Below are positions 21,313-47,912 of a stretch of DNA of 64,000 nt, in pieces. The position numbers and the translations under genes are program-made. The notes under the pieces are model-generated. The model was not told the origin of the DNA, did no database searches, and was given only the letters and a program-made list of their open reading frames with translations. The first letter of the stretch is position 1. Each line of letters opens with the position of its first letter. The stretch comes from Baylisascaris procyonis (Eukaryota; Nematoda; Chromadorea; Rhabditida; Ascarididae), in NCBI GenBank assembly GCA_037389465.1, contig JAZARR010000059.1, forward strand, positions 974,501-1,038,500. The letters are read 5' to 3'.

Positions 21313-24300
21313 GTTAGCAAGGTGTTGTTCATGAGTCATGGTATTACTAATTCCTCTGAAAGATCTGAAGAAACCGACAGCTGTCACTTGAGGTGTGGAG
21401 GTCGCTGAAAAGTAATGTTTTTCTGTGGCGGCGATACCAAAAGGTGCAAATGTGGTAGCTAGCAACGCTGTGTGCAACTCTTTCGCGTAAAAGTTCTCAA
21501 TATTGTCTGCAGATGTGTGAATACCATGAATTGCATTTTATTAATAAAGGTAGGAATAATCGGTCATTTCACGCATCAGAACAGCCCGTCATCTTCGCAA
21601 GTGTGTTTAAAGAAGTAATGATTTTGAACCCCTCTAACGGTATTATGCATGTTGCGGCATAGGATATGGGAAGAATATGTGCATAACAATTTTGAGCGTT
21701 TTTGGAACACTGACAGCCTCGCAACTAGGTACAGCACCCGTGGTTATTTACTGCCTCTAGGAATTGCTCATTATGTTTTCCACCTCTACAACAACTGGAT
21801 AGCTGTATGTATGTTGCAGACAGCTTTTTTGCCGGATGATCTAAAAAGGCAGAAAGGGAGCAACACCAAACTATGCTTCGTTGACTTATGGTTTATCACA
21901 TCTTCGGAAAAAAAATTAAAATTGTAAATTCATTTAGTGGCCAACAGCTTGTTCTCAGGAAAACAATTCAGGTTCTTTTCGGAAAAAGTCTTGTATGACG
22001 TGGTTGATAGTGATTTTAAGGTAATGGTCAAATACGTTGCAAAATGGGAATGGTGATAGCTTTTGCGTTGACTTCTCTAACGCATTTCAAAAACGTCTCG
22101 TTTTTCAGAAACTGATTTTGAAATTGGTGCATAAGGCATTGATGGAGATCTTCTTTGTCGGATTGAAAAATTTTTGACTTATGGAGGGCAGAGGATCTGT
22201 CTATAAAGAATCTTCAAAGCTTCTATTCAGTGCTAACGGATTGGATAAAGTTCGCTTTTGAAGCTCATCCTTTTCCTGAAACTCTTCAACGTTTTTGAAA
22301 AGACGGCGCGAACTTTTAAGCGCAAATTTTGCATTTATTGAGGTTGCTTTGTCGAAGCTGAAGACACAACGCCTTGCCTAGAAGCCTCAGTCAACGAACC
22401 TTTTCAAAGAACCTCAAACTGCTCCACTATAATAGCACGTAGCGTTATGGATTCGAGGGTCTAAAATACAATGGTTGTCGCAAGATGTCAAACACTGAAT
22501 CAGCAGGATTCTGGAAAGCAGACCAACACCGCATAGCGACTTCAAAAATTATTGCCCGATCCGATGAAATTGATAAGGAAGATCTCTTTACTATATGCCT
22601 GGCGCACTCAAAACTGCAAGTTCTTTAAAAAGAGAAGGTCAAGTGTGTTGCATGGTCGCTTCGGTAACCGCATAGTGCCTGCTTATAACACCCTTCATGT
22701 TATGTTAGGCAATGTTGTCATTCAAGGGCACGACGAATAAACTATTTTTGCTGTCACCACTGGCAGCTAGCAAGATGAAATGAGTTTTAGTTTCTCCGCT
22801 GATACCCCTATTTCCTTTTCCATCAGTTTCATTCATGTACGCATATACCGCAGTTCTAGGCTTACTATTCAGACCTTTGAAGGCAAGTGTTGTCACCAAC
22901 CCCTGAAGGATAATCATATAGTCAGTCTATTCTCGTCTTTGCCCCATTGTTTTCGTTTCGATATCTTGCGTTACCTGAGATAGGGTGTTAACCGTTCAAT
23001 TGTGCTTCATATAATTGCGGTCTTAACGACGTAATCTCTTTGTGTTGCAAGCATATTGTAATCATTTCCGCTTGAAAATGATCATATTGGTCAAAATATT
23101 GGTATAAAAAGCCTCCTGGAAAATGTGTTTTACAAGAGAGATGTATAGTAGGGTGGCCACAGTGCGCTTATCCGTTCTTCTATTTCAAAAAACCTTTGAA
23201 GCACTATTTCCAGCGTTTCGTCCTTCAAATACATCTTCAGCGACACGAGTTTCAAGTTCGCATTTCCCTATTCTGCCTTTATTGCAGTTTCTAATGAGGT
23301 TATCTTATTGCTTTTCTCTCAACTTCTTTTAGCGCCAACTTGTTTAAAACCCATGGGGGTTGTATGTTGAAACAGAAGTACTTGTGGCAGAAGCTCCTCC
23401 CTCGTCCCTTCCAGTCACCTCTCAAATTCTTCAATTATGCTCGGAAAAAATCGTTTTGATGTGATGCCTCAAACAGTGGAGCGGTTTAATGCATTGAGGG
23501 GTCACTCCTCTTTTTCGATGGCCCCCTTTTGAGCAACGTCGTCGTTGCGCATAGGTCTTTGCTTGCCTCCTCCAAACTCGCAAACGGCAAGCCATCGCAC
23601 ACTAAATATCGTCATGGGTGGTCTCCTCTCGGGCTGCATTGCTGGCCACATTCCTCAAACCTTTCACCACTGCACGCAGAAAAACGTATCACTACAATGA
23701 CGCTTTTACTGGCACCCGACTTGCAAATTTAGTCATTTTGCTGGGCTAACCTGTACTTCTTTATCCTTTCGCTCGAGATTACGCACCTCCCTAGAGTTCC
23801 CTGCACTCAATGCATTGCGACTGCATCGGCACTTCCACTAGAGCTCCCACATTCCTCAGATGGTGGTTTACACCACGGCTGGTACACAATGGCGTGGCCG
23901 CAAATGACCTTTAAATATCATGGATTTCGTCAGCGAAAATACAATGTAAGCGGACGCGATTCATCGCAGATATCGCTACTCACATACCCACAAATTGGCG
24001 GAGCCTTCTGACAGCGCTGGTCTCCTAAGATCTTTTCTTCGAGGTGCCACGAAATATTGCACACGTTGGTGTGCCGTCACCATTCCTCTGATTTATAATG
24101 AGTAACTGAATACAGCCGTGCGCTGTTATTTCTTATAAGTGCGTCAACAAGTCGCCGACACGGAAACGTTTGTGCTGACGTTTTGGATGACTAAGCCTTA
24201 ATTACATTATATGATGCCTCAACTTGAACATACCAACACCTACACAGACTGTTCGTTTATATATCCGTCAACCACCTCTCGCTATACATCCTCGGCGATT

Positions 24301-25584
24301 ACTAACAACATGAGTACTTCCAGGGAAGTTCGAATGTTTTGAATGTTACAAATACATTCGCTCAGAAATGCATATAAGAGGGCTAGCGCTGCGAGGAATG
24401 ACCATAGCAATTTCCCTACAACGTGAGCCAGCGGCTGAAAAGCATTGCAAAGCGCTCACCCATCACACGGCGACCAGATTTTCCACTCTGCCTAGCATCA
24501 CTCAGCGGACAAATTCCCAGAGCTAATTTTTGCTCAACGAAATCAAACATCATCAGAATGCGTTCTCCCATATGACACGATCGTCTTTGAACGCAGGCTT
24601 GTTTAGCAGTCGCAAGAAGCTTCAACTCTCAAATTTTTATTCCACAACTCAGTTGCATATTTTGGTAAATTGGTCGCTTCAAAACGACTGCTACGACACA
24701 CATGTCATCCCGCCCATTAGTAGCTTTTAGGAATAATAGCGGCGTATGCATCCATTAGCAGCTTTAAAATTCACATACTGTGTTCCCGAATAATGCCAAA
24801 TATGAAAACTTTTTTTGAGAGCCTTTCGAGAGCGTTTTGCTTATCGTTCATTTTATTGATAAGCAGCGCCTTTAAAGTGGAAATGCTACAATGGTATACG
24901 GTAAGATCTGTGGTGTAGGTCGGTCTCCATATAACTGGATCGAAAAAGAAGCGGATAAAAGCCGACGCTGTCTTTTCCCAGCATCTAAATATTTATACAA
25001 CAGAAGGTGCGATATTTGGAATTTCAGACAATTTTGAGCAAATTAATGCAAATAAAAAATACTATATCGGATATAGCAAATGTCTCAAATTCATTCACAA
25101 AGCAAAGGAAGCGAATAAACGTTTAGCAACACAATCGTCAACCACAAACGCTGATCGAATACATAAGCCAAACAAAATATATTACCGGTACTCTCGAATA
25201 CTTGAAATGAAACTTCACCGCTTCGTTTAACGCTGTCCAACTCTGCTCACTAACGCTCAAATTCCCCTCCTCTAAAGTCATCGATCAATTGTCATATACA
25301 CTTTTCCAAGCTAGTGCCTCGTTCGTAATCCAACACAGAGGGAATATTGAGCAGAAAAAGTAATTACGTAAGAAAAAAGTAACGCCGTCTCATTTCGTTT
25401 CAGTTTTGCAACAAATCAACAAGTAGATAAAGCCAATTCAGGATCACTCTGCTTTCCTCTGTATGAAAATCTTTTCGCAAGAAAACTACTTTCGCTCTGT
25501 AATACGTATTGCAGATTCATTCGTTAAAACAATCGAGATGCATGTTGGATGCGGATATCTATTAGATAGGCGGCATAGAGGATT

Positions 25585-25641
25585 GCGAGGGTCGCCCTCA
25601 GTCTGACGCACACCACAGAAATTGGTTCGTGACCCCCTCGC
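25585..25641. repeat. GC-rich inverted repeat (stem GCGAGGG)
   Basis: GCGAGGGTC at 25585-25593 pairs with GACCCCCTCGC at 25631-25641 apart from a two-base bulge, around a 37-base loop. It stands out in AT-rich intergenic DNA. Confidence 0.75.
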
Positions 25642-26395
25642 CAAAGCAACACCAAACACTTGCTTTTCAACTGGTTTCTGTGATCCCTCTTCGTCTTCTT
25701 CTCCAACCAATAAGCAACAAAAAGCAACAAGCTACGAAACAACATTAGCACCTTCAGTGAGCATGACGTCACGCATTTTTTTCAAATTTGCAAATGCGTG
25801 TGCAGGGGGCCATACGGACATTTCCCACTTGATATCTGCCATAAAATCAGGCTAAAAAAATTAATTTACTTCGATGGAAAAGTCCTCCTATCTTGTGAAA
25901 TTTTTGGCAGAAGTTAAACTAGTTTTCCAGAGTTCGTGCTTAACTCAACTGGACGTGGAAGAACAGTTGTGCGGTGCGAACAGCGTTGAAGAAGTGGCAC
26001 GGATCGAGAAAGAGGTTACATTGCGACATCCGTTTCCCATAAGCCGAGATCTCCAGCGTACAAGATTTTCAATGGAAAACTTAGATAGCTGACTAGAGGA
26101 ACACGAAAAAAGCACTAATGACTGCATCCCCTTTGTTGCACAGTCAGTATCACCTCATTTCACTGACAACCTTTCTTCTTTCGAAGCCGAGTATCTAAAT
26201 TATATACTATTCCACTGCTGATCTCGGTAGAACGCTTCCTATAATTCCGTATTTGACATCCCTCGTTCTAAGGGATAAACAACAATAGGGGGGTTGAGGG
26301 TGAGCGAGCTTGTGTATGAAGTGCGCGAAGCAAATAAAAAATTATCAAAGTAGTCATAGGGGAACTGCTCAAAGAGCAACTTAACGATGCTATAA

Positions 26396-40947
<14,552 letters not shown>

Positions 40948-41830
40948 TTCGCCAGAAGCAATGAGGTGGTAATACTGTGCAGCAACGGGCCGATGCGGAT
41001 TCCGTATTGCACGACTAGATGAGCAGAAGCGCGATTCGACGCGCTTCACAAAGCTGAAATTACCCAGTACCGCTACAATGAAAACCCATTCGTCACGTCA
41101 CACGAAGATACCCACGCATATAGCAGCAAAAACCACAGCGGAAGCACTTCATAAGTAGTGATGCGATACACGGTTATTGAGTGCATGAATGACGCAGCTA
41201 CATATACGTAACAAATATATATGCTCAATGAAAAGTACGAATGCCGCTGCGATGCCACATCTATCGGTCTTGTCGCTCTTGGTAAAATCTTGTCGAGGTG
41301 GCCAAACAATTCAGTGATTCGGATTATTAATTCAACAACTGAATTGCATCTGAATGCACTTGTATGATCACCTTGTGATTGAGGCCTGCGACCACATTTT
41401 TTTTATTGAATACAAAAAGCACACAAAAAATTGACGACGATATGATCTACCTCGCATCAAAGAACTGATCTCTAGTAACATTTCGTGTTCTACAGACAGA
41501 TGCTTCATCCACACTGAAATTTGGGTCTACAGCTAAATTATGATGATAAGCTGTTAGTTATCGCATAAAACTAAAAAGCGATTCGCTATGAAAAAAGACT
41601 TCTTCACGACACCGTAATCACCAATAGTTCTCTGCGAAAAAACTGCTCATATGTTTACTAGCAAAAGAAGTAGTAAAACCCCACAAGCTACCCCTTTCTG
41701 TTGGTTTCTTTTGCAAATATTTTCAGTTAAATAGCCGTATATGCGAACTGCGCTAGGTATTCACCAATTATTTTCTTACATCACTCTGCTCACACGATTC
41801 TCTAGCTCAACCTTCTTTTGGGTCAAATTC

Positions 41831-41857
41831 CCTCCCCCCCCCCTCCTCAAAAAAAAA
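41831..41857 (+). repeat. C homopolymer followed by A homopolymer
   Basis: CCTCCCCCCCCCCCTCCTC is followed directly by nine A. Simple sequence in the ligase's 5' intron. Confidence 0.85.
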
Positions 41858-43249
41858 CCGTACTGCGTCGAAAACATCGCTAGGAGCGACAAATTTTTCC
41901 GAGATTTTTAATAAGCTAAGGGATCCTGTGTAATTGAGCCTCTTGGAGATGCAGCGGGGAAGGAGGATCATTTCTGCTAATCAACTGTTGCATAACGTTT
42001 CAGATGGGGAAAAATTTCAGTATTTAAACATTAAAAAAAGGCCAAGTTTTTGGTGCAGTTACACGATGTACGGATAGAAGTTTATAACTACGGTGCATTG
42101 TGCCGTGGGAGATGGTAGTAGCTTGTCGCGCAGTAATTTTATTGAGACCTGCACATCAACGAAAAACTGGACACAGATTACCCGGAGGGTTGAGGAGCAT
42201 TTTGACCAGGGAGAATAATTACAAGGGAGTCGGGAAAATTCTCCGTAGGTGAGAAGGGAAGGACTGGGGAGCACTTTGGCCCGACAGGAGTACATAGCAG
42301 GAGGTTTGGAGAGAAAAATCGAGGCAAAAGTATGAAACAGGTTCTGCGGAGAAAAGGGGCACGATTTAATCGGGAAAACCTCACAGGGGAGTGAACTGGT
42401 GCCGAGGGAAAGGGGGTGAGCGAAAAAGTCGGAAACAGCTCTTTGTCAACCTCAAGGCGATGTAAATCAACTTGCAGAACAACATCAAAGGACACAATCG
42501 ACATTCCTGAAGGTCTTTAATATCAAAGCAGTTTTTAGTAGCAATGTGCAGTGCGCTATAAGCCTGCGTTCCACCTTGCTTGCAGCGCACAAACGTTCCG
42601 TGAAGTAATCTAACTGTTACACTACATATTCTACCTAAGGCGCAGGTAAGGCTTTATGTGCACTCAGGTGGGTACAGACAGGTTGTTAAACATCATGAAC
42701 ATGTAAGCTACTCAACTTGGTAGCTGTAGCACTTAATCCTAAAATAGTGCAATGTGCTTTCCACATCCTAATTCAAGCAACAACAAACAGTGAACTACAT
42801 GCAGCAAAGCGATTATGCGACAGTTATAAATGCAAGCAGTGACGCAATACAAGTCTATTGCCCATAGAAACACATCAAACCGTCAACTTTGTTTGCAATA
42901 AAGCATAATAATGCAAAGCCTCTAATTAGCGGTGTGCACGATAATCCTTAAGAGAACGACAGAGTTAGCAGAGAATTTTCAGTGCAAATGTATTTCTTTA
43001 CGGATAATAGGAACAAATAATCGAAATACTGCTCAAGTATATTTCCTACGTTGATTTCCGACTTCGGAAAGCGTGTTCGAGGTTTACTTCACCAATGCTC
43101 GTTTGTACGGCACATTGGCACCTTTACACAATACAGTAGGAACGAAGAGAAATCGGCTGGTTTAACGTAGCGCCCGAAGCGGGCAGCTACACTGTTGGAA
43201 TCGATTGGCAATAAAATGTTGCGGGAGGCGCCACGACGAGGTTCCCTTC

Positions 43250-43320
43250 AGCACACACGCACACATACACACACGCACACACAAACGTATAACTATACGC
43301 GTTATATACAATGCATATGT

Positions 43321-43358
<38 letters not shown>

Positions 43359-43419
43359 TATATATATATATATATGTCACATATATATATATGTCACATA
43401 TATGTCACATATATATATA

Positions 43420-43502
<83 letters not shown>
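43250..43502 (+). repeat. compound CA / TA microsatellite
   Basis: An ACACAC-rich segment (43250-43285) is followed by long TA arrays from 43324 to 43502. The arrays are broken by GAGA and, at 43374-43410, by three TATGTCACATA units. The translated YIYIYI frames are spurious. Confidence 0.95.
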
Positions 43503-43504
<2 letters not shown>

Positions 43505-43663
43505 CGTAATGTGATGTGATGTGCACTACACACGCGTATACAGCATACCACATAACCATATATGTATATAAGCACACATTCATCCATTAACTGGTACATG
43601 GAAGTTTGACGAGCATTTCTACTTCGACCGATCGATCGAGTACGACGATTTTCACTAACGAAA

Positions 43664-43835
43664 TCAAATGGAATAGCAGCCAAAAGGAGCGAGTGGTTTT
43701 AGCTCATTACTGCTACGCGTTCCATCCCTGTCGAAAACAATCAAGTCTAGATATACAAGGTTACAGTTAGCCCATCCAGTATTCTTGAAGCGAATGTGAG
43801 TGAAGCAGCATCCGCCACTTTCACAGTGCCAGAAT
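43664..43835 (-). CDS. candidate Cys-rich exon in the RING ligase 5' intron
   Basis: After a good minus-strand acceptor (CCTTTCAG) the frame reads FWHCESGGCCFTHIRFKN, then CNLVYLDLIVFDRDGT, and stops at 43666-43664. It is protein-like and Cys-rich at the start. None of its visible donors joins in phase to the next ligase exon at 41053, so it is probably not part of that gene; an alternative exon or relic remains possible. Confidence 0.2.
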
Positions 43836-44639
43836 CTGAAAGGAGACACCAGATGAATGGTGCAAACACTGTTCAAAAACGTTGTCTCCAGAACAGTTAT
43901 GAGTTATAACCGCCGCTTAGAGGCGGAAATCGGCTATTAAAGTGTACGCCGCTCATGAAGAGTATACCGATTAATAAGGTAACATGAATGAATGCGAGCT
44001 GTTCAGCGTTTGCACATCACACAGTGTACTCTACATTAAACCCAGGGGTATTAATTCACTAAAAAAACTAACTGCTCAGAACTTCAATTACTGGATTCGA
44101 CCTTCTGTTTGTAAATATAATGTAAACCAGTGCAGTCGCATAGCATCCCTCACATTGCTTTCAATACAGTAAACTACTTTAAACACAGCAAACCGGCTAT
44201 AACAGTACCCCTCGAGTCTACTGAGAATACAGCACGATTAAGATTTATCTTTCGACACGGTAGTCACATTCTGTGACTCTTCCGCAAACTGCGACAACCG
44301 ACGTGCTCGAACAGATTTGCGAACCGTCTAATTGCCCGGGATCGATTAAAGACATGGTACCAAAGGTTAGAGCCTGGTTCTAAGATGGCCCCAAGTTAGA
44401 AAGCAGTCGATTATTAACTCATGAGGCGAGGCACATGTATTTTGTATTGCAAGTAACTTTTTGATGCTCTCATCTACCCAACTTCACCACTTCAAAACCA
44501 GGAGAGTGGCGACACCCATATCTTACCACTTTCGACTCTCATCTTTACCGCAAGAAACTTAGCGCCGCCTCGAACTGCAGAAAATAGTGGACAAGATTAA
44601 GTTAACCTTAGCGAATTATGCGACAGTTCGCCTAATAAA

Positions 44640-45135
44640 TAGCGCTACATTGCTGTCGATTTGGCGAGCGTGCAAACAGTAATGACAAGGACGACGGAAG
44701 GCGTGCGGCCGCTGCGGTGGATATCGGCTGAGGGGTGTTCGTGGAGCATACGAAAGGGAAAGCGGAGGATGTGCGAGGGTGGAGCGGTTCGTTGCCGGTA
44801 TTGGGCGATGCCAGTGACTCACCTCCACTGTTCTTCCCCCTCCCCAAATCAGCTGGTTTGCGATGGCAGCTGGCTGCCCGACCGACGAGCAGCGCCAGAC
44901 GACCAGACAACGGAGCACTCCTTGTCGCGCTTTTTGATTACCACGAGCCGCGCAGAGACAGCGTGCGAGCGACGAGAGATGCAGTCGACGAAAAGAACAG
45001 ATTACAATTGTGCAGAGCAACGTTGGCATCGGTGGCGTGCGTCCACCTGAGCAGGGCTAACTAGAGCGCGAGAACCCTCCGAAAATATGTGGGCCGGAAT
45101 GCGGCGTGCTGGCTGAGTTCATAACTATGCGGTAA
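44640..45135. promoter_or_regulatory. GC-rich, CpG-rich block with divergent splice donors
   Basis: Markedly richer in G, C and CpG than its AT-rich flanks. On the minus strand a strong donor (GTGGAG then GTGAGT, exon end 44823) points toward the RING ligase; if spliced to the exon at 41053 it would supply a non-coding first exon. On the plus strand a strong donor (ATGCG then GTAAGT, exon end 45131) points the other way, with an ATG at 45127 just before it. This suggests a bidirectional promoter. ORFs of 92-137 codons here on both strands are a by-product of base composition. Confidence 0.5.
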
Positions 45136-45435
45136 GTCCCATTGGCCAGTAAGATACCCAACAGCGAAGAGGGAAAGAAAGCAAGCAATAGGAGACTGAC
45201 TGCAAGAGATCTCAGGCAGAACGAAAAATCGCGCAGTTAATGTGCTTATAACCATTTTCGGTGAAAACACAGGAAAAAAGGAGCAAGATCGTCGTCAGGC
45301 ACTCGATTATGGCAATGTGATCATGAAAGTGAACATATGAAGACAAGCAAAAAGCATGTTAAGGCAAAACTGTCCAAAAAAAGTCACAAAAGCGGTGCTC
45401 AGCACTGACAGAATCACGACAGATGGAAAGTTTGA

Positions 45436-45747
45436 GTGGCGAGTAGAATGAAATCATTACTTTACATTCAGAGGGTGCTGCATGGGCGGCGACCTACAAG
45501 GATGACTCAGAAAATAGCGAATTGGCGAAATGTCGTAACGAAGACAAAAGTGGCAACAACGAAACACATTGCGACCAAACGCATCGATGATGAGGCTGCG
45601 ATTGCGAGACGTGAACGCTGATTGCTGGCAGCTGATGCACAAATCGATGCACTTGGCCATCAACAATACAGCGTAACGAACCTCAGTGAAACATTGCTCA
45701 ACGAAGCACACGAAGAGGTCGAGCTGTCATCGGACGGCTTCTTATGA
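45436..45747 (+). pseudogene. coding-like stretch interrupted by one in-frame TGA
   Basis: The frame opened by ATG 45436 is read for 61 codons, hits TGA, and then stays open for over 40 codons more (LLAADAQIDALGHQQYSVTN, SETLLNEAHEEVELSSDGFL) to a final TGA. The translation is Lys/Arg/Thr-rich then acidic and helix-prone, reminiscent of a gag-like or coiled-coil segment, but no family is recognised. It lies about 300 bases downstream of the plus-strand donor at 45131. Confidence 0.25.
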
Positions 45748-47573
45748 ATGCAGTGACCCAATACTTCTACTCATTAACTCCTGTCTGTCAACTTACAAAT
45801 AGCACTGCTGCATTAAAATCGAGATAACATATCATTGCGCTTTCGCGATCGCACAAGCCAAGCTTCCGAATAACGGTGCTATGCACATCGAAGGTAATGT
45901 GCAGTTAAAACCACTTTGCGTGCAACATTTGAACATCGATGCAACATACTCTGATGCTCCTCAGGAAGGCAAAGAGAATGATAAAATTTGATTTTGTCCC
46001 TTGTTGGCGCAGCAACTTTGTTTGATTGTCACTACAAGAAAGGCAATCACATGAATTACTCTTTTTCAGCGTTGCTGTATTCGTGTTACTGTATTCCCCA
46101 AATACAGCACATAGCGCTCAGCCACGAATGAAAACTCTCCCTTTATTAGTTTCCGCATGCGATGTGCTCTTTCAAGAGCAGATCGACAAGTGAAATTGCT
46201 GCTACCTCTAGTCATAAATACGAAGCACCTTGTGCACGCAGTAAGGAAGGCTGTGATGCTAGTGAAATGCCGAATTTTGAATCATTTGAGTGGTATTTTC
46301 AAAGGTAAAAGGAAGAAAGCGGTGCAAAAATGGCTTTGCGCATGGTGATTGTACACCTGGAGAGGTGATACAAGCGAATGCTAATGACAGAAGAAAAGCG
46401 TAGGAAGACGAGTGTGCACAAATAAAAATGATGAGGTAACATGCCTTCTGAACTCAGTGCACATCATGAGTGCTAGACAGTGCACCATCTGCAAACACCA
46501 TTGCAAGAACGAAGAAGAAAAGGTGAGCACCTGCGTGGCTCCAATTTCAACAACGCTCTCTCAGCAGCTTCTCTTACCAACGAGCTACTTCTTGCAATGC
46601 CTGCAGCCTATCGGAGGTATCCGAAATAATATCTATACTCCTTTAAGTCATCCGAACAATAAATGCAAACATTGTTTTGCTTTGCAAAGACCTGTGCCCA
46701 ATTCACATATGTGGATGAATGCCAAATGATCGCCTTGTTTACTGCAAGAGGTGCGTTCTGATATGCACTTTTCTCTTCTAGCTTGCTGGAGTGATAAATA
46801 AGGAAGTAAACAGTGTAAGAGAGAATTTGGAACGTTAACTAAACAACCAGCTTCTACAGTGAAACCTCAATTAATCAGGCTGCGCTCAACGTCCCTCTCA
46901 ACACCTGTCTGAGTTGGCAATTAAGTCCAATTCCTATAAATTTAAACAGCCACTTTTGTTATTAAAAAATTAACAACCTCCATATTGGTCAATTACCTGT
47001 GCGAAGTAGGAAGGAAATTACTTCACAGGCCACCAAAAACAGTGCTGAGGCGCATCTTCTAAATGCTCAAGAAATTTTGGTGGGAATTTACTGCACCGTT
47101 CGAAATGTTAGCGAATTTCAACGGAAAATCAGGTGTTTTCAAATCGAACTAATTTTTCCACAACTAACGATATCACTTCAACCATTAACGAAATGTTATA
47201 AGACTGTTCTCTTTCGCTTTCTTTGACGTAAAATGACTTCAATATACGCATCACATAGCATTTGCTTTTACCACTATCAGTGTCTAGGCCAACCACTCCG
47301 CCACTCAAGAGTCTGCGGGTAGGTCGCAACATTCGCCAACCCTCCATATGCTTCGAGTGAACTGCTTTTGTCCACTATTAATAACCAACGAAATACCCAT
47401 CTGTGTGAGTCGTCTAATGATTGACTGCTTTTGCCACCAGTACAAACTCGCTGTCAGCCAAGACGGGCTTCGGTGTATTACTGCTCAAAGTTGTAATTGA
47501 AATACGGAATAAGATTGTTCAGAAGAAGCTACATTCTACGCTTATAGCCCTACAAGAACACTGGCAGCGATGT

Positions 47574-47613
47574 GGGAGGGGGGGGGGGGGAGGGGATGGG
47601 GAGGGGAGGGAGG
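47574..47613 (+). repeat. G-tract cluster
   Basis: GGG, a long G run and then GGGG-A-TGGGG-AGGGG-AGGG make at least five G tracts of three or more within 40 bases, a pattern able to form a G-quadruplex. Confidence 0.9.
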
Positions 47614-47892
47614 CGAGTATCGCTGTCGTGAAATGTGTGGAGTGTGGGAGCCGAATAGTGTCGGCAATAAGACGTAATACGATGAATGTTTCACTTTACT
47701 TATAATTACTAAACTTCGAGTGAAGTAACGCTAACGAAGGGGTCATCAGCTATTCAATTTTACAATCAAACAAAGCGATAATGACAAACAACTTCATGAA
47801 AAAGAACAACTAACCGAATTCTTCACGCTGATAATAACTGTGCATTTGCTCCAGCTCCTAGGATTTTTGCGAAACCATCCAAAGATACTACT

Positions 47893-47912
47893 ACTCTCTC
47901 TCTCTCTCTCTC
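47893..47912 (+). repeat. CT microsatellite
   Basis: Ten CT dinucleotides without interruption. Confidence 0.9.

Larger units (their letters stand above)
17499..26395. other. intergenic region between convergent genes
   Basis: Lies between the transporter's stop (plus strand) and the ligase's stop (minus strand), so the two genes converge here. Holds the tandem duplication at 17546, the TA array at 21259, the short duplication at 19677 and the inverted repeat at 25585. No ORF looked like a gene. Confidence 0.6.

Noticed and set aside
21181..21477. Open frames across the TA array at 21.26 kb
   Set aside because: Same artefact of a dinucleotide repeat.
42178..42504. 108-codon minus-strand ORF
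   Set aside because: The sequence is purine-rich low complexity on the plus strand (GGGAA, GGAGA words); the Pro/Phe/Leu-rich translation follows from composition.
43162..43683. Open frames reading repeated Tyr-Ile
   Set aside because: Translations of a TA microsatellite.
44616..45064. Several overlapping ORFs of 92-137 codons on both strands
   Set aside because: All frames are open because the block is GC-rich; the strong donors inside it suit a promoter or first-exon reading better than a protein.
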